Positions 11,978 through 23,582 of a stretch of DNA of 64,000 nt are shown in pieces. Below the pieces are notes generated by a model. That model was not told the origin of the DNA. It saw nothing but the letters and a program-made list of their open reading frames with translations, and searched no databases. Source of the stretch: Elmis aenea (Eukaryota; Arthropoda; Insecta; Coleoptera; Elmidae). Location: assembly GCA_947652605.1 (NCBI GenBank), contig OX393583.1:5683222-5747221 (forward strand), written 5' to 3'. The first letter of the stretch is position 1; each line of letters begins with the position of its first letter. The position numbers were made by a program, and so were the translations under genes.

Positions 11978-12902
11978 CAGGGTGTTTGAAATTCGAGTTT
12001 AAGCATGGGGATCTCGCTTATTATAATAGCTAGAGTATAGGTTTAAATTCGGCAACGTTTCTAAATTCGATGCTTATTGATAATCCAAAGAGAAATTGGA
12101 AATATCTCAAACGGTATCCGAGAAAAATCGGAAAATACGATTTTTGAAAATCGTCTATAACTCCTTCGAAGTTTGAAATATTTCAAATGTGTTAAAATAT
12201 TTCCCAAACAAATTTTTAAGCCGAATCGGATGGTGGTCACTAGATCGATTCGTTTTTGTTTTATGACAACCAACTTTGTTTTTTCTTATGGGCGCAATTT
12301 TTGCTATTTACATTATCAAATAGCATTTATTTTTCTAAATCCATTGATGTATCACACATGGTATTTTACTTTTTCTTTCATTGTGATATTTGAAAAAATA
12401 CGTTTTAAACAATAACCATTATAAATCAGGTAGGCCGGTCATTGTAGTTTATGTTGTGTCCATGACAACCGATCAACAAACTAAAAGTTTTGAAGGCCTG
12501 TCAGTTGTAAAAATGAACTTTAATAACGAAGAAAAACGCGATATGCTGCCCATAAGAAAAAACAAAGTTGGTTGTCTAAAACAAAAACTAATCGACCTAG
12601 GAAAAATTTGTGACCACCATCCGATTCGGCTTAAAAAGTTGCTTGGGCAATGTTTTAACACATTTGAAATAAGTATTTCAAACTCCGAAGGAGTTATAAA
12701 CGATTTTCAAAAATGGACTTTCTAGTTTTTCCTAATTTTCTCGGATACCGTTTGAGATATTTCCAATTTCTCTTTGGATTGATAATTCGATGCTTATTGA
12801 TAATAAGCATCGAATTTAGCAACTTTGCCGAATTTAAACCTATACTCTAGCTATTATAATAAGCAAGATCCCCATGCTTAAACTCGAATTTCAAACACCC
12901 TG
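11978..12902. mobile_element. Foldback MITE (Tc1/mariner-type ends), TA duplication
   Basis: A 925-bp element begins CAGGGTGTTTGAAATTCGAG and ends with the inverted copy, flanked by TA on both sides. The arms pair over roughly 315 bp each (about 11978-12293 and 12547-12902) around a loop of about 250 bp. The short frame inside it is only arm sequence and is not a gene. It interrupts the minus-strand LINE. Confidence 0.88.
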
Positions 12903-13090
12903 TATAAAAAAAAATGTAGGAAATTAATTTTAAACTTCAGTTCGAATTTTCATGTTCCTGAAATTCCTCTCGTCTCCCTTCTAGCAGTTCTTTAAAATAT
13001 CCTTCCCACTCTTGTTGTTTTATTATTGATATTATATCTTTACCCTTGTTTGTTCTTAAATTTTTATTATTCTCCAGCTCTCCAAACTAA

Positions 13091-13547
13091 CAACTTTCAT
13101 AACATTCATAATAAACAGTCAAATTTTTCTTTACTATTCTGTTAATGTATCCTAATGGTTCAGTGATTTAAGGCTTATTTTTTTTTCTAAGAGTTTTATT
13201 AATTAAGCAAACATTTTACAGATTTCAAAGAGCGCATTTTAATTATTTAAGTGTTAACACAATTTCGCTTTAAGGTTTTTGCACATACCACTCTTTTACT
13301 TTTTAAACAAGAACAATCCTTAAAGCCTATTCAATTTTAAACTCACTGATTGGGGTGTTCCCACGTGTTTAGAATATATTTCTAAATTAACTGAGTGAAC
13401 TAACTTGAACGTGTTTAGTTTTAATTATAACTACGGTCAATGATCGGCATTTTCACGGGCATCTTCATCACAAAACCGTAAAATGAGGAAGTATTAGTAA
13501 GTTATGCGAATCCAATAATTTACAAACGGTATTTATGTAATAAATAA
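13091..13547. other. Unassigned stretch
   Basis: No feature that I can support. It may be diverged LINE sequence, but no motif was recognised. Confidence 0.35.
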
Positions 13548-14290
13548 TTGTTATTGACTAATTACGAAGATTATATTGATGAACAGATATGTAAATTTGA
13601 AGAGGTGGACAGATTTAAATACTTAGGGATCACGATCAGTAGTAATGGAGAAAGAAGAGCGGAAATAAACGAAAAAATAATAGCAGTTAACAAGGCGTAT
13701 TATGCCAATAAGAAGATACTAAAAAGCAAACACCTTACAAAGAACACAAAAATTAACATCTACAAAACAATAATAAGGCCGGTGATTCTGTATGGAGCAG
13801 AAACAATGACAATGACGAAAAGGGAAGAGGAGGAGTTGAGAATAGTGGAACGGAAAATAATGAGAACGATACTAGGACTAGTAAAAGTTAATGAAAACGA
13901 AGGTAGGCAATACATGAACCACGAAATAACGAAGGAATTAAAGGGAGAGGACATAGTAAAAAGAATAAAGATGCAGAGAATAAAGTGGCTGGGGCATGTA
14001 TGGAGAATGAGAGCAAATGAAGTAGCACTAGCAATGCTACAATGGGAACCAGGCGGTAGGAGAAGACGAGGAAGGCCCAGATCTAGGTGGTTGAAGGAAG
14101 TGGAAGAGGATTTGCGCAGGATGGGAATCACCAGATGGAAGGAAAAAACCAAGGACAGGGAACAGTGGAGAAAAATAAGTGTGAAAACAATGAAGTGACG
14201 GGGAGTGATCCACCCCATAAAGCGGATCTTGAAAGCAGCAATGCGGCGCAACCCCACAAGGGGTGTTAAGCCATTTTATATATAGATATG
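13548..14290 (+). pseudogene. LINE (RTE-like) RT C-terminal region with 3' UTR
   Basis: A 216-aa open frame (13548-14198) shows FKYLGITISSNG after the RT core, IIRPVILYGAETMTMTKREE, IKWLGHVWRMRANEVA and the tail GGRRRRGRPRSRWLKEVEED ending WRKISVKTMK. These are the standard C-terminal blocks of this LINE type. The frame is uninterrupted, so the copy is relatively recent, but the endonuclease and the RT core are absent (5' truncation). About 90 bp after the stop look like the element's 3' UTR. Confidence 0.85.
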
Positions 14291-14523
14291 TAAATGTTTC
14301 TGTAAAATTCGTTACTTTCGCTGTAATTATTGTATTCGTGACTTAAGTTAAGTAACGAAGAGATTTTGAAAGTTTTGGTAATGAAATTGAGCGAAATATT
14401 ACTGAATCTGTGTGATGAATTGTTGTTGGAAGTTCCTAAGCTCGTTTGCTTTATTAAAATTAAAAAGACATATAGAGAGCTTCTTTTATAGACCGTTTAG
14501 GCCCACAGCTCGGTGATCCTCTT

Positions 14524-14950
14524 TCACTCTTTTCTATTTTTGAGTTTGGTCTTCCAGTCTCTTATACACTTTTCTCTTAAGTCTGATAGAACTGCTTCTC
14601 TTCTCAGTCTTCTCGGTCGAACGTTTTTCTTCTTGTTGTGATTCGGTGTTTTCCAGGCTATCGTTTTTGGTGTTCGTCCATCTGCCATTCTTTCGATATG
14701 ACCCAGCCACTGTAATCTTTTCGCTTTTATTATCAAGTCAACTGCTGGTCCCTTGTATATCTCATAAATATCCCTGTTTGTTCTTCTCTCATATCCTTGT
14801 TCTGTTTTCCTTCCTTCCAACACTCTTCTAAGTATTTTTCTCTCCCGTCTCTGCAATCTTTTCTGTGTTTTCTTATTCAGTATCCAAGTTTCGCAGGCAA
14901 ATAGTGCTGTTGGTCGGAATCCATTAAATATAAAAATGGTTTAAATCCAT
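14524..14950 (-). pseudogene. LINE RT C-terminal region, truncated
   Basis: On the minus strand, FNGFRPTALFACETWILNKK leads into RERKILRRVLEGRK, AKRLQWLGHIERMADGR and a tail with VRPRRLRREAVLSDLREK. This belongs to a LINE family different from its plus-strand neighbour. A pogo-like element is inserted at its upstream side (14954). Confidence 0.75.
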
Positions 14951-14953
14951 GTA

Positions 14954-16477
14954 GAGTAAACCCGGGCAAAAGTCCGCACTTAACGTTCTCAACTCTCTAA
15001 ATAAGTAAGTTTTATGTTTAACGGGTCAACATTTTTTTTATGAACACCTTAGACACTTCTCATTGCATCATAAAATGGGTCGCCACCAAAAGTAACGAAT
15101 TCAAATAATTATATTTTTTTTTATGGTTTGATGTAGATTGGTACTTTTGCCCCACTCTATGCGGCAAAAGTCCAAATTGATGGGGCAAAAGGCCATTCGT
15201 GCATTCGTCTAATTAAAATGTTTACATCTTTGACACAATAATACACGGTGTGTTATTTTATGAAATAAAAGTTAATTCTCTTCAAAAATACAAAATAAAA
15301 GTTCATTCAGTCTTGTAACAAAATTAAAAAATTATCACATTAATTTAAAAGAACACAAAAAATATTTGACAAATTCAACAAAAGTCACAGGTGAACTCGT
15401 CGGCTTCAACATTTGAGCAACTTTCGTGCCACCAGTTGTGACATTTACGGCACTTAGGTAATCTAGTCCTCGGCTGGTAGATCTTTATATATTTCTTAAC
15501 AACCTGGGCAAACAATTTCGTTTTCCTCTTCTCTGACTTGGCTGTTTGTTAAATTATCGTAGAATCTTTCTATTTGGACTTTATTGAAACCTATAATCCT
15601 TCCGACACTTGTCTTTTTGGGCGTTCTTAATGAAAATTTGTGTCTAGATAAAAAAAACTTTTGGTCCAGTCGTCTCCCGCCATTTGTGACTCCTTATTAA
15701 AATCGTTTACGATGTTATTTTGCGAAGCAAAGTCAAAAATTTTTTTCTAGTAATTCCGTAGAACCTTACGTCCATCTATCTACAGTGATCAGCTAAACTT
15801 GCTTCGTGATCAGACGTAAATGTGGATTTGAATCTTTCTAACAAAGTCCAGCTTTAATCTTTTTCTTAAGGATGATTCATGAACTCCAAAAGTCTTTGCT
15901 ATAAGTACTTCGATTGGATTTCTTCTTTCTCGCAATCTTCTCTTCGCCTCTTCCAATATTTCTGATGTAATCGACTTTCTATCCGTGGTTCTCTTACAAA
16001 TTCCGAAAGAAATGATTGTTGTAGAATATATCAAAGTAATTTAAATAAAGACGGGGCAAAAGCCCGTGCGCGGCCTTTTACCCCAGGCACGTCTGCGGCT
16101 TTTTGCCCCCATGCGTGCTAATTACGATAGAAGCATTATGACGGCATCTTTAGTTTAAGTTAGGAAACGTTTGGCGACATGATTGTGTAGCTAAAATGGA
16201 GGGTGTTTATATAAAAAAAGTTGCATGCCGGTTGTGAGAGACTTTTAAATATTACTGCCTAATAAAAGATCATCGAAAACTATAACAAGCCAAGCATTTT
16301 CACACTTAGCTCATTTAAGCAGCGGTTTAACTGCCGATCAAGCTAGAACTATATGTGTCCACCACAGATACTGTATCTCAACTACCTATAATAAAACCTA
16401 TTCTCTGTTAACTCTCCAGTCCTTCCTATCCCTAATAGGGCTTTTACCCCACTGCGGACTTTTGCCCGGGTTTACTC
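14954..16477. mobile_element. pogo-like DNA transposon, internally deleted
   Basis: A 1524-bp element has about 25-bp terminal inverted repeats beginning GAGTAAACCCGGGCAAAAGT, flanked by TA at 14952-14953 and 16478-16479. This fits the pogo group of Tc1/mariner elements. Its minus strand still carries the DNA-binding and C-terminal parts of a transposase (separate entry) but not the catalytic domain, so it can move only with help from another copy. Confidence 0.85.
15372..16034 (-). pseudogene. pogo transposase remnant: two HTH motifs plus PHD-like finger, DDE domain missing
   Basis: Minus-strand pieces in order: an N-terminal psq-type helix-turn-helix with ILEEAKRRLRERR and IAKTFGVHESSLRKRLK (16000-15840); a CENP-B-type HTH with FLSRHKFSLRTPKKTSVGR and IIGFNKVQIERFYDNL (about 15690-15560, frameshifted); then almost at once the C-terminal finger, LPKCRKCHNWWHESCSNVEA followed by DEFTCDFC and a stop near 15375. 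Insect pogo transposases normally have a DDE domain of roughly 200 residues between the second HTH and the PHD-like finger. Here it is gone. Confidence 0.75.
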
Positions 16478-16479
16478 TA

Positions 16480-17451
16480 TGGCTCAAATACAAAAATTTT
16501 GGCTAAGGGAATCCTCAAAAAAAAAATTACATGTATTAAAATTCATAGATACGGGGGGAAACTTTATTGACTTTATCAGTATTGTTAAATCGATAGAATG
16601 CAACCCTTAAACATCTCGAAACAAAAAACGGCGGATTTACACAAACGGTTTGATTGTCCCATAACTTATTAACAGCAAATAACCGCAAAATGAAAAAAAT
16701 AGAATAACTCTTTAATTTTGTTTGATTTTGTTACAATTTTATAAAGTAAAGCACACGCATGCAAATAATACCTATACATATTTGCTGCAGTTAAGACGTT
16801 TGCTATGTCTTAATCCACCTGACTCTGAAAATCGTGACAGCGAATTATATTGAGCAAGCTAAATTATATTTATCATTGCCTAAGTAAAAGGTAGTTTTGT
16901 TTTAAACTGCAATTCACGTACAGAATTTTTAACCCGACAGAAAGTGCATTTATAAATGTTACTCGATTTTTGCTGTTTTTTTAAACCCTGTAGATCAATT
17001 TGTAGTTTATAATAAAATCAGAATTTAATCGTGAAATGGCACGGTTTTATTCCTTAGCTTAGGCCAGTGTTTAAATAGACTACAAGAAACAGGCCTGAAT
17101 CATTTTTACTATGAATGTTCATGAAAGGTCATTTACTAACAAATTTTCATTTGGACAAAGCATGTGCATACTTTAAAATATAGTTAGTTATATTATTATA
17201 ATCAGTTCTGTTCTACCTAAGATTTTTTATTTAATTTAAACCTCAATAGAGTTTATAACAGTGCAATTTGGTCTTTGAGACCAATGAGCAGTTTAATTTT
17301 AGCCTAAATTAATAATGTTCAAACTTAGTCTAAGGTTTACCCAATAGTAGTCCTTAGGTTGCTATTATAATATAAGTACACTAATTATTAACGTGCACAC
17401 TACCGCACAGTCTCTGCTTTTAAACTTTTGCTTAAACTAACTCAAAAGGTT
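16480..17451. other. Unassigned AT-rich stretch
   Basis: I see no exon, repeat or RNA gene that I can support between the pogo element and the next LINE. Confidence 0.4.
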
Positions 17452-18310
17452 TAAGCCTTTTAAGTCTTTGCTATTAGTACCACGTCATCTGCGTATAATA
17501 GGCTGTTCAATTTAATTAGTTCTAGATTTCTGTATCCAATTCCAGTGTTCCGTTGTTTGTTTTTCTTTGATTCATTTAACAATCTTGTCCATAAAAGTAA
17601 TTAATAGTAAAGGGCTAAGACTGTCTTTTATTCCCTTATTCATTCTGAATTCATTTGATCTTTGTCCTGCAATTTGTACTTTAGCTCTGTCTGATATGTG
17701 CTTCTAATTAATTGCGTTTATTAAAATGTTAATTTCCATTTCTCTCAAGGTTTTCCATATTTCACCTCTGTTCACCGCATCGAAGACTGCTTTTAAATCT
17801 TTAAATGTTAAGTAAAGTTCTTTTCCTCTTCTATATTTCTTTCTATTATATTTCTTATAATATGTTATCACTTGCTGTCTTTCTGGGCTAAAAGCTACTT
17901 GTTCTTCTCCTAGTTTTAATTCTACATGCTCTCTGTAAAAAAAGTAGTACACAGAACTCGCTCTATTACAAAGGGCTAAAATTATTTAATCAATTACCAA
18001 ACGAATTAAAATATTCTGTTAATCTGCATGCGTTTAAAGAAGGTTGTAAGACCCATGTAAAACTGCAATTTTAATTTGAAGTACTAGTTGTAAAGATTGA
18101 TGTATAAATAGTTTCTTTTATAACTAAATAAAGCCTATTATTATTATTATTATTATTAGTCTCTTTTCTAGAATTTTTGTGCATAGTTTGTAGCTAGTTT
18201 GGGCTAAACAGATTGGTCTGTAATTTTCACATTGGGTCTGTTCTCCTTTCTTGTATATTGCTATTAGTAAATTATTTTCCCATTCATTCTCTAAGTTTTT
18301 ATTGTTTTTC
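17452..18310 (-). pseudogene. LINE RT domain, split by another LINE
   Basis: The upstream half (18310-18162, minus) reads NYRPICLAQTSYKLCTKILE. The downstream half (17944-17452) reads EHVELKLGEEQVAF, ELYLTFKDLKAVFDAVNR and ends in a decayed ADD-type motif near 17490. The two halves are consecutive parts of one RT, separated by a plus-strand LINE 3' end at 17945-18161. Confidence 0.8.
17945..18161 (+). mobile_element. 5'-truncated LINE 3' end with (TTA)n tail
   Basis: The frame GLKLFNQLPNELKYSVNLHA then FKEGCKTHVKLQF and a stop is the C-terminal end of an insect LINE. An AATAAA-containing 3' UTR and a short TTA repeat (18137-18158) follow. It is inserted in the opposite orientation inside an RT of another LINE. 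Confidence 0.75.
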
Positions 18311-19333
18311 CCATGCTTCTTTGCATATCCCCAATTTCCAAGATTTAAACTGTAAATTGTTTACTAATGTAGAAGTTTAAATTATATGTAAATTATTAGG
18401 CTTCTTAATTTTTTCCAATAGCAGACTTACTCCACTTTCATATTAAACGGTCCAGTTAGCTCTTGATCTTTGAGTGAATGTAAAAATAATTCCTCATCCA
18501 CAAAAACGCATGCAACTTTTTGCCAGACCAGTTTCGTGCATACAGAAACGGATAAGAATGTTTTCTTCGTCATTATGGCACCGCATTCCAATGAAAGTGC
18601 AAGTAATAACTTTTTCCTGTTACATAACAGGTGCACACATGACCATAAGTCGTGAATAAATCAACGACCTACGCCAATTTAAACGGTCAGAGAAATCTCT
18701 CGCGTGCCACATAATGCTGTGCTCTTGTAGATCAAACAAGTTTGTGTAACGGTTTGGGCTGTGAGGTGAAAACGGAAATAAATTTGCCTCATTTACATAT
18801 TGACATTTCATAACGCCGGCCGACTAATTTACATTTGAAAATAAACTGCCGCCCTCTTGATTGTTTAGCATATTTTTTGTGGTGACGTACCGTGCGTTGC
18901 CGTTATGCAATGCTTCGGAATTTTCGAAATTTGATCTGGGATCGATGATCGATCTGTTGCTTGCTTAGGGACATCAGCTTGTAGTGGTAACATTAATAGG
19001 AAATTGCTTGTGGCGCAGATATCTAGATATTCATACCAGGGGGGGGGCTTTTACCCCTTATGTTAATAACCAGGTACCCACCAAAGCACTTTTGGTGAAT
19101 TTTTTTAATGTTTTAGTGATTTATTTGTTTTGAAAACCCCCCTGATCGTCGCCATTTTACCTTTCCTAAAGCGAAATGTGCTTTTATATTTTTCTCGTCC
19201 TGGAACCAAAAACCTTTTTACATCAAAGTTCACGTAGTCATTCTCAAATTCTCAATAACCGGGTACCCGGGTGGGTAGACACCTGCAGAAAAATGAGATT
19301 TATGAGCAATTATCGATTAATCGGTATATTTTG
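18311..19333. other. Unassigned stretch
   Basis: Mixed-composition sequence with overlapping short frames, none resembling a known protein. The missing 5' exons of the scavenger receptor were looked for here and not found. Confidence 0.35.
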
Positions 19334-19839
19334 CAGAATATTTTTAAAGCATGACATTAGCCAACTAAGTTTAGTAAAAAAAATATTTGAGGTGTATAAA
19401 CAGAGTTTGTCGATGCATCTTTAGCGCTAATTTTCTCGAAAACGGTTACGTTTACAGCAAAAAACAAAGAGGGACGAATTTTTTCCTCTTAAGTCGTACT
19501 TTCTTATGGACGAATGACATTTTCAATTTTATTCCAAAGACAAAAATTCTGAAGATGGTAAGCGGATGACCTGACTATAAATCATACTTACAATTACGTG
19601 TTTTCTTTCTAATTATCCCACAAAGTCAATAGAAAACACCTACACGTTTCGGCCAAGTTTGATAGCTCTAGCTTAAACGGCTAGGACGTATTCGATTTTT
19701 TTTTTTTTTTCTTGCAACTTTGGAGGTCTCTTACTTTGAAAGGAAACATTTTCGGATAACAAAATATTTGACAAATGGTCATCATTTTCACTCAGGAATA
19801 TGCACCTACTTTTTGGCGGTGTATAATTGGGACACCCTG
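19334..19839. mobile_element. Truncated foldback MITE, same family as 29121-29919
   Basis: Sequence from CATGACATTAGCCAACTAAG to GGCGGTGTATAATTGGGACA and the CCCTG end matches the middle and right arm of the complete copy at 29121-29919. A TA follows at 19840-19841. The left arm is absent. Confidence 0.85.
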
Positions 19840-19841
19840 TA

Positions 19842-21046
19842 TAAAGGAACGAGGTTGCATACTGGTACGCGAAAACGAAACGCTCGGTATAGTTAAAAAT
19901 AATTTTAGATTATGCAACTGATGATCGTGAACAAGTTTTTCTTAAAACATTTTTTTTTGTATCTTTACTAGTAACGAAGCTGTGCGAATATTTGTTTTGT
20001 AAGGGAACCAATAATGTGACATTTGTGGAAAATGTTTTTACATTATACTCGACAACGCTTGATTTTAGGTACAAAAACGTTGCATGTGTGTTAGAAACTT
20101 TGATTTAGTAACGAAATAATACATAATATACAGGATATTCTATGGCATTTGCAATTTTTTCAGGAAAAATCGATTTTTTTTAAACTTAAGCAGATGTAAA
20201 CCAAACTGAGGTTTCACTAAAAGCACCTTAAACTTTTTATACACATGCTTTACATACATGCTGTTCATGTTTTTTATGAGCGTTTGGCACTCCAAGAAAT
20301 GCGTTCTTACCTTCAGTTTGTTTAAAATCGGCCTAAGACAATTTTTTACAGCTCTTTGAAGTTTTAATTTTTTTAAAAATCGTATAGCCTTGCATATTTT
20401 TGTTGGCAAAAGTTCAAAAGTTTATTTTTAACCGTTCTGACCCAATGATTATCATTTATAGAGGCAAAAGTCTACTCTAAGTTGCTATTAGAAACTATTG
20501 ATGTATTGATGTGGAATAAAAACACACTGTATATATCTTCGGACGGATCTGTGTTGTGACATAGGTTTGTGAACATGTGGCTAGCAGGAGAACGAATATT
20601 AACACAAATTTGAACAGTGACGAAATAACGATGATATTTACATATTCTAGCCGATAATTTACGTTGCATAATACTCACTTCTTTGAATACATATCTTACA
20701 GTAATCAACACTTTCTAAATTATTTTAATAGAACATTGCAGAGACAATACATGGCATGACGATTTTTTTTTCCGAGCAGCGTTTAAACCAAAACATGTCA
20801 GCTGCAGAGCGTAAGTGCATTATTTGTATTAACAAATGGCTCATAGGTTGAATTGCATAATTTCGCGTTTCGTTTTCAGTAGGAAGCTTAACACGCGACG
20901 TTCAAGCGTAAAATTGTACATCGTTATTGTAGTTGTTAACGCAAAATCTTGCAAAAGCTTCGAAAATATTTATTAATTCCACGAACGTGTTGAACAAGCA
21001 CTTTTGAGAATTTCGTAGTCATTTTGTCTTTAATCCTCTCGAACGT
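19842..21046. other. Unassigned stretch
   Basis: No gene supported. A TACAGGATATTC motif near 20130 might be the edge of another diverged element, but no partner end was found. Confidence 0.3.
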
Positions 21047-21097
21047 GTTGCCTGGTAACAGCCCGGTGCTGCAAGGAAAGGGCTATTACCAAGCAAC
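21047..21097. promoter_or_regulatory. Pair of X-box-like motifs
   Basis: GTTGCCTGGTAAC at 21047-21059 fits the RFX X-box consensus. ATTACCAAGCAAC at 21085-21097 is a one-base-off inverted match. The two lie about 38 bp apart. No gene start was recognised close by, so function is unproven. Confidence 0.3.
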
Positions 21098-21179
21098 GCG
21101 TGCTCGTGGCAACAAAAGAAAATTTTACAATATTGGATACAGCTTCCATTGCAAGTAGGTAAAACTGACAAGGGAGGGT

Positions 21180-21500
21180 CACGATACGTTGTCGCTAGAA
21201 TCTGATCAAGGATGTGTTTATTGCATCAAGAACATTAAAACTAAATGTTTTGCAGAGTTATATGTACCACTGGCCATTTCCTTCGGAAAAATGGGAAAAA
21301 AACTGTATTTTTTTGCGATCGCGTTGGCCATGCAACCGTCAGAGATAAAATCGAAATTCTTCTATTTATTTACCAATTCGCGCATCCTTTGCAAATAAAA
21401 TGTTGCAAAGTTTTTGAAAAAATCTTAAACGGTTCCGGAGAAAAACGCGAAAAACGAGGCTCTTGTAAAAACGGTTTCCCCTATGTTTTTCCTAGTTTTA
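21180..21500. repeat. Dispersed repeat shared with 31490-32170
   Basis: The stretch with GGCCATTTCCTTCGGAAAAA, GCGATCGCGTTGGCC and CGGTTCCGGAGAAAAACGCG recurs as both arms of the inverted repeat at 31490-32170. The open frame running through it is repeat sequence, not a gene. It is probably an arm of a foldback element. Confidence 0.7.
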
Positions 21501-21799
21501 TTGGGTCTTCCTTCTTTCACTACACCGTTATGCCCTATGGGTATGCCTTCCAAAAACAAGTCCCAGTAAAATTAGCAAAACCTTTAGACCTAATCACCCA
21601 AATCGTTCCATTACTCCATCATGTAATAACAGAGAAGAAACTGATAAAAAAAATGAATGTCTATATTTTCCTGACTAATCTAAAGAAGGATGGTGGTTCT
21701 CAAAGTGTGGTGCGCAGACCCCCGGGGGTCCTTGAATCCTTTAAAGGGTTCCCCCGAGCCGAAAATCAATCAAACTTATTTCCCAGGCTAAGTTAAAAA

Positions 21800-22785
21800 C
21801 ATAATATTGTTTACAAAACAATTTATAGGGTCCTCTATAAGTTATTAATCTTGGAATAGATCCTCAGAGTAAAAAGTTTGAGAAACACTGTATTAGATGC
21901 TCTTGGCTAAAATGGGCTCACAATTCTTGTGCAGGACTTGAAAGTGACGAAGACGATAGTACACATTTGATTTTATTGTAAAAAATGACTTTCCTTTAGA
22001 AAAAAAGTTACATTTCATGATATATTACTAAAACAAAGCATCTTTTTTGCCCCATCCATGGGGCAAAACGGGGCAAATTTTTTGTATTTCTTTTAACTTG
22101 TATTAAAGAATGATATTTCATCGTTATACAGCCTCTTAAACTGAATTTAAGCGAGAAAATATTATGTGAGATTTCCTGGGAGAAAAGAGGTAAAGTTTTC
22201 TTTTCTCGGGAAATGAAAACTATCGAAAAACACTTGTATTGTTGATGATCAGCGCTGATCCTCAAACTAAGTCTCTAGGTGAGCCTCTTAGCTAATACAG
22301 TCTCCCAAAGGATTATTAGAAATTTTAATGTAAAGGTTAAATAGTTGTTTAGTTTATTCAACTTTAATAACAAATATAATAGCTACAAACTAAACACGTG
22401 CTGACATCTACTGACCTAGATTACTCCAAGTCGAACTACCATAACATAAACATTATTATAGCATGCTTCGTACTTGTACCATGTAAAAGTGGACATTCTT
22501 AGTAAATTTAACATTACTTGTTATTGAGTTTATATTCTTAAAGGGACAGGGTCGTCTTGCCCCCATTCTGGGTCCCTAGGTTAATATAATTTTGGGCTCC
22601 TTTTAAAACATCTTTAGCAAAATCTAATAAAATTGTTGGATAAGATAGAATGAAGTCATTGGAAGAATTTGAACGTTTTAAGTTACTTTATTATGTAAAT
22701 ATTTCAAAAATTGTAATTAGATGTAATAAATCTAAACACAAAACAATGGTTTATTTGTGCTATAATTAAAAATATTATAAGGGTG
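21800..22785. other. Unassigned stretch
   Basis: No supported gene or repeat. Part of it may belong to the remnant hAT element that follows on the minus strand. Confidence 0.3.
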
Positions 22786-23154
22786 CTATATTACACTTTT
22801 TCTCGGAAAATGCCTTGATAATATCTTCATAATCAATATTTTTAAATGTTTTTGTTTAATACACAAAAGTGTTAAAGAGTTGATTTTTTCTTGTGACGAT
22901 GTACTGCTAGGATAGTTTTTAATCCGTTTTAAAACAGAAAAACTATGTTCACCAGTCGCATCACTAGTTGGTAATGTTAAGTAAATTCTCAACAAAGTTT
23001 CAAGGTTCGGAAAAGTTAAAGAACCATATGATTATTAATCACGAATTCATCAAAATCATCAGGAGTTTTCGTATTATTCAAAACTAAATTATAAAAATGA
23101 TGAATTTCTTCATTAAATTCTTCCGTAACAATGTCATTTCTATAAAACTCTTTT

Positions 23155-23547
23155 GTCATTATTTTATTATTATTATTTCCACGAAGGTGGTTCCCCTTCA
23201 AGTTCTTGTACTGCAACCTATTGGTCTATTGTACCCTATGGTAATAGCCCTTTACGTTGAGGGTGGTTTTCTTAACTCTTTTTAGTTGAATTTTTATCCC
23301 TAGAAGTCTGCGCCGATAGGGTGTGAGTCCTTCACACTGGCATAGTATGTAAAGAGGAGTTTCTTTTTCTTCACCACTTCGTTTGCATATATTGGCCTCT
23401 GAGAGCTCTATTATGTAGAAGTGTTTGTTTAGCCCACAGTGTCCTGTGATAAGTCCTGGGGATGCTCTGATATCTTCTCTGATCTTAAGCATTTCTTCTG
23501 TTTTTCCCTAAAAGACATTTGATAGGATAGCCTTAGATTGAGCTTGT
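23155..23547 (-). mobile_element. 5'-truncated LINE with 35-bp target-site duplication
   Basis: The minus-strand frame shows TGHCGLNKHFYIIELSEAN then GEEKETPLYILCQCEGLTPY, the zinc-knuckle-like C-terminus of an I/R1-like LINE. The same 35-bp sequence (one mismatch) lies at 23120-23154 and 23548-23582, containing AATGTCATTTCTATAAAACT. This is a clear target-site duplication inside the hAT remnant. Confidence 0.85.
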
Positions 23548-23582
23548 CTTCCGTATCAATGTCATTTCTATAAAACTCTTTT

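Larger units (their letters stand above)
9955..13090 (-). pseudogene. LINE (RTE-like) split by two DNA transposons
   Basis: One minus-strand LINE can be followed across two later insertions. From the right: an N-terminal linker with KGKDIISIIKQQEWEGYF and KELLEGRREEFQEHEN (13060-12950); a gap filled by the foldback element 11978-12902; RT pieces including SIDHVFSLTQSIEKK and SIEAIKTLYNQPTIKIKVG (about 11600-11370); an ADD motif near 11230; a gap filled by the hAT element 10040-11205; then DYEDLNYMTGKLIEQYNY (10030-9960). Frameshifts and stops make it dead. The order of events is LINE first, DNA elements later. Confidence 0.75.

Noticed and set aside
12390..12725. 111-aa frame
   Set aside because: It lies in the loop and right arm of the foldback element 11978-12902.
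18427..18811. Overlapping short frames on both strands
   Set aside because: No frame resembles a known protein and none shows splice context.
21245..21796. 183-aa frame
   Set aside because: Most of it is a dispersed inverted-repeat sequence found again at 31490-32170.
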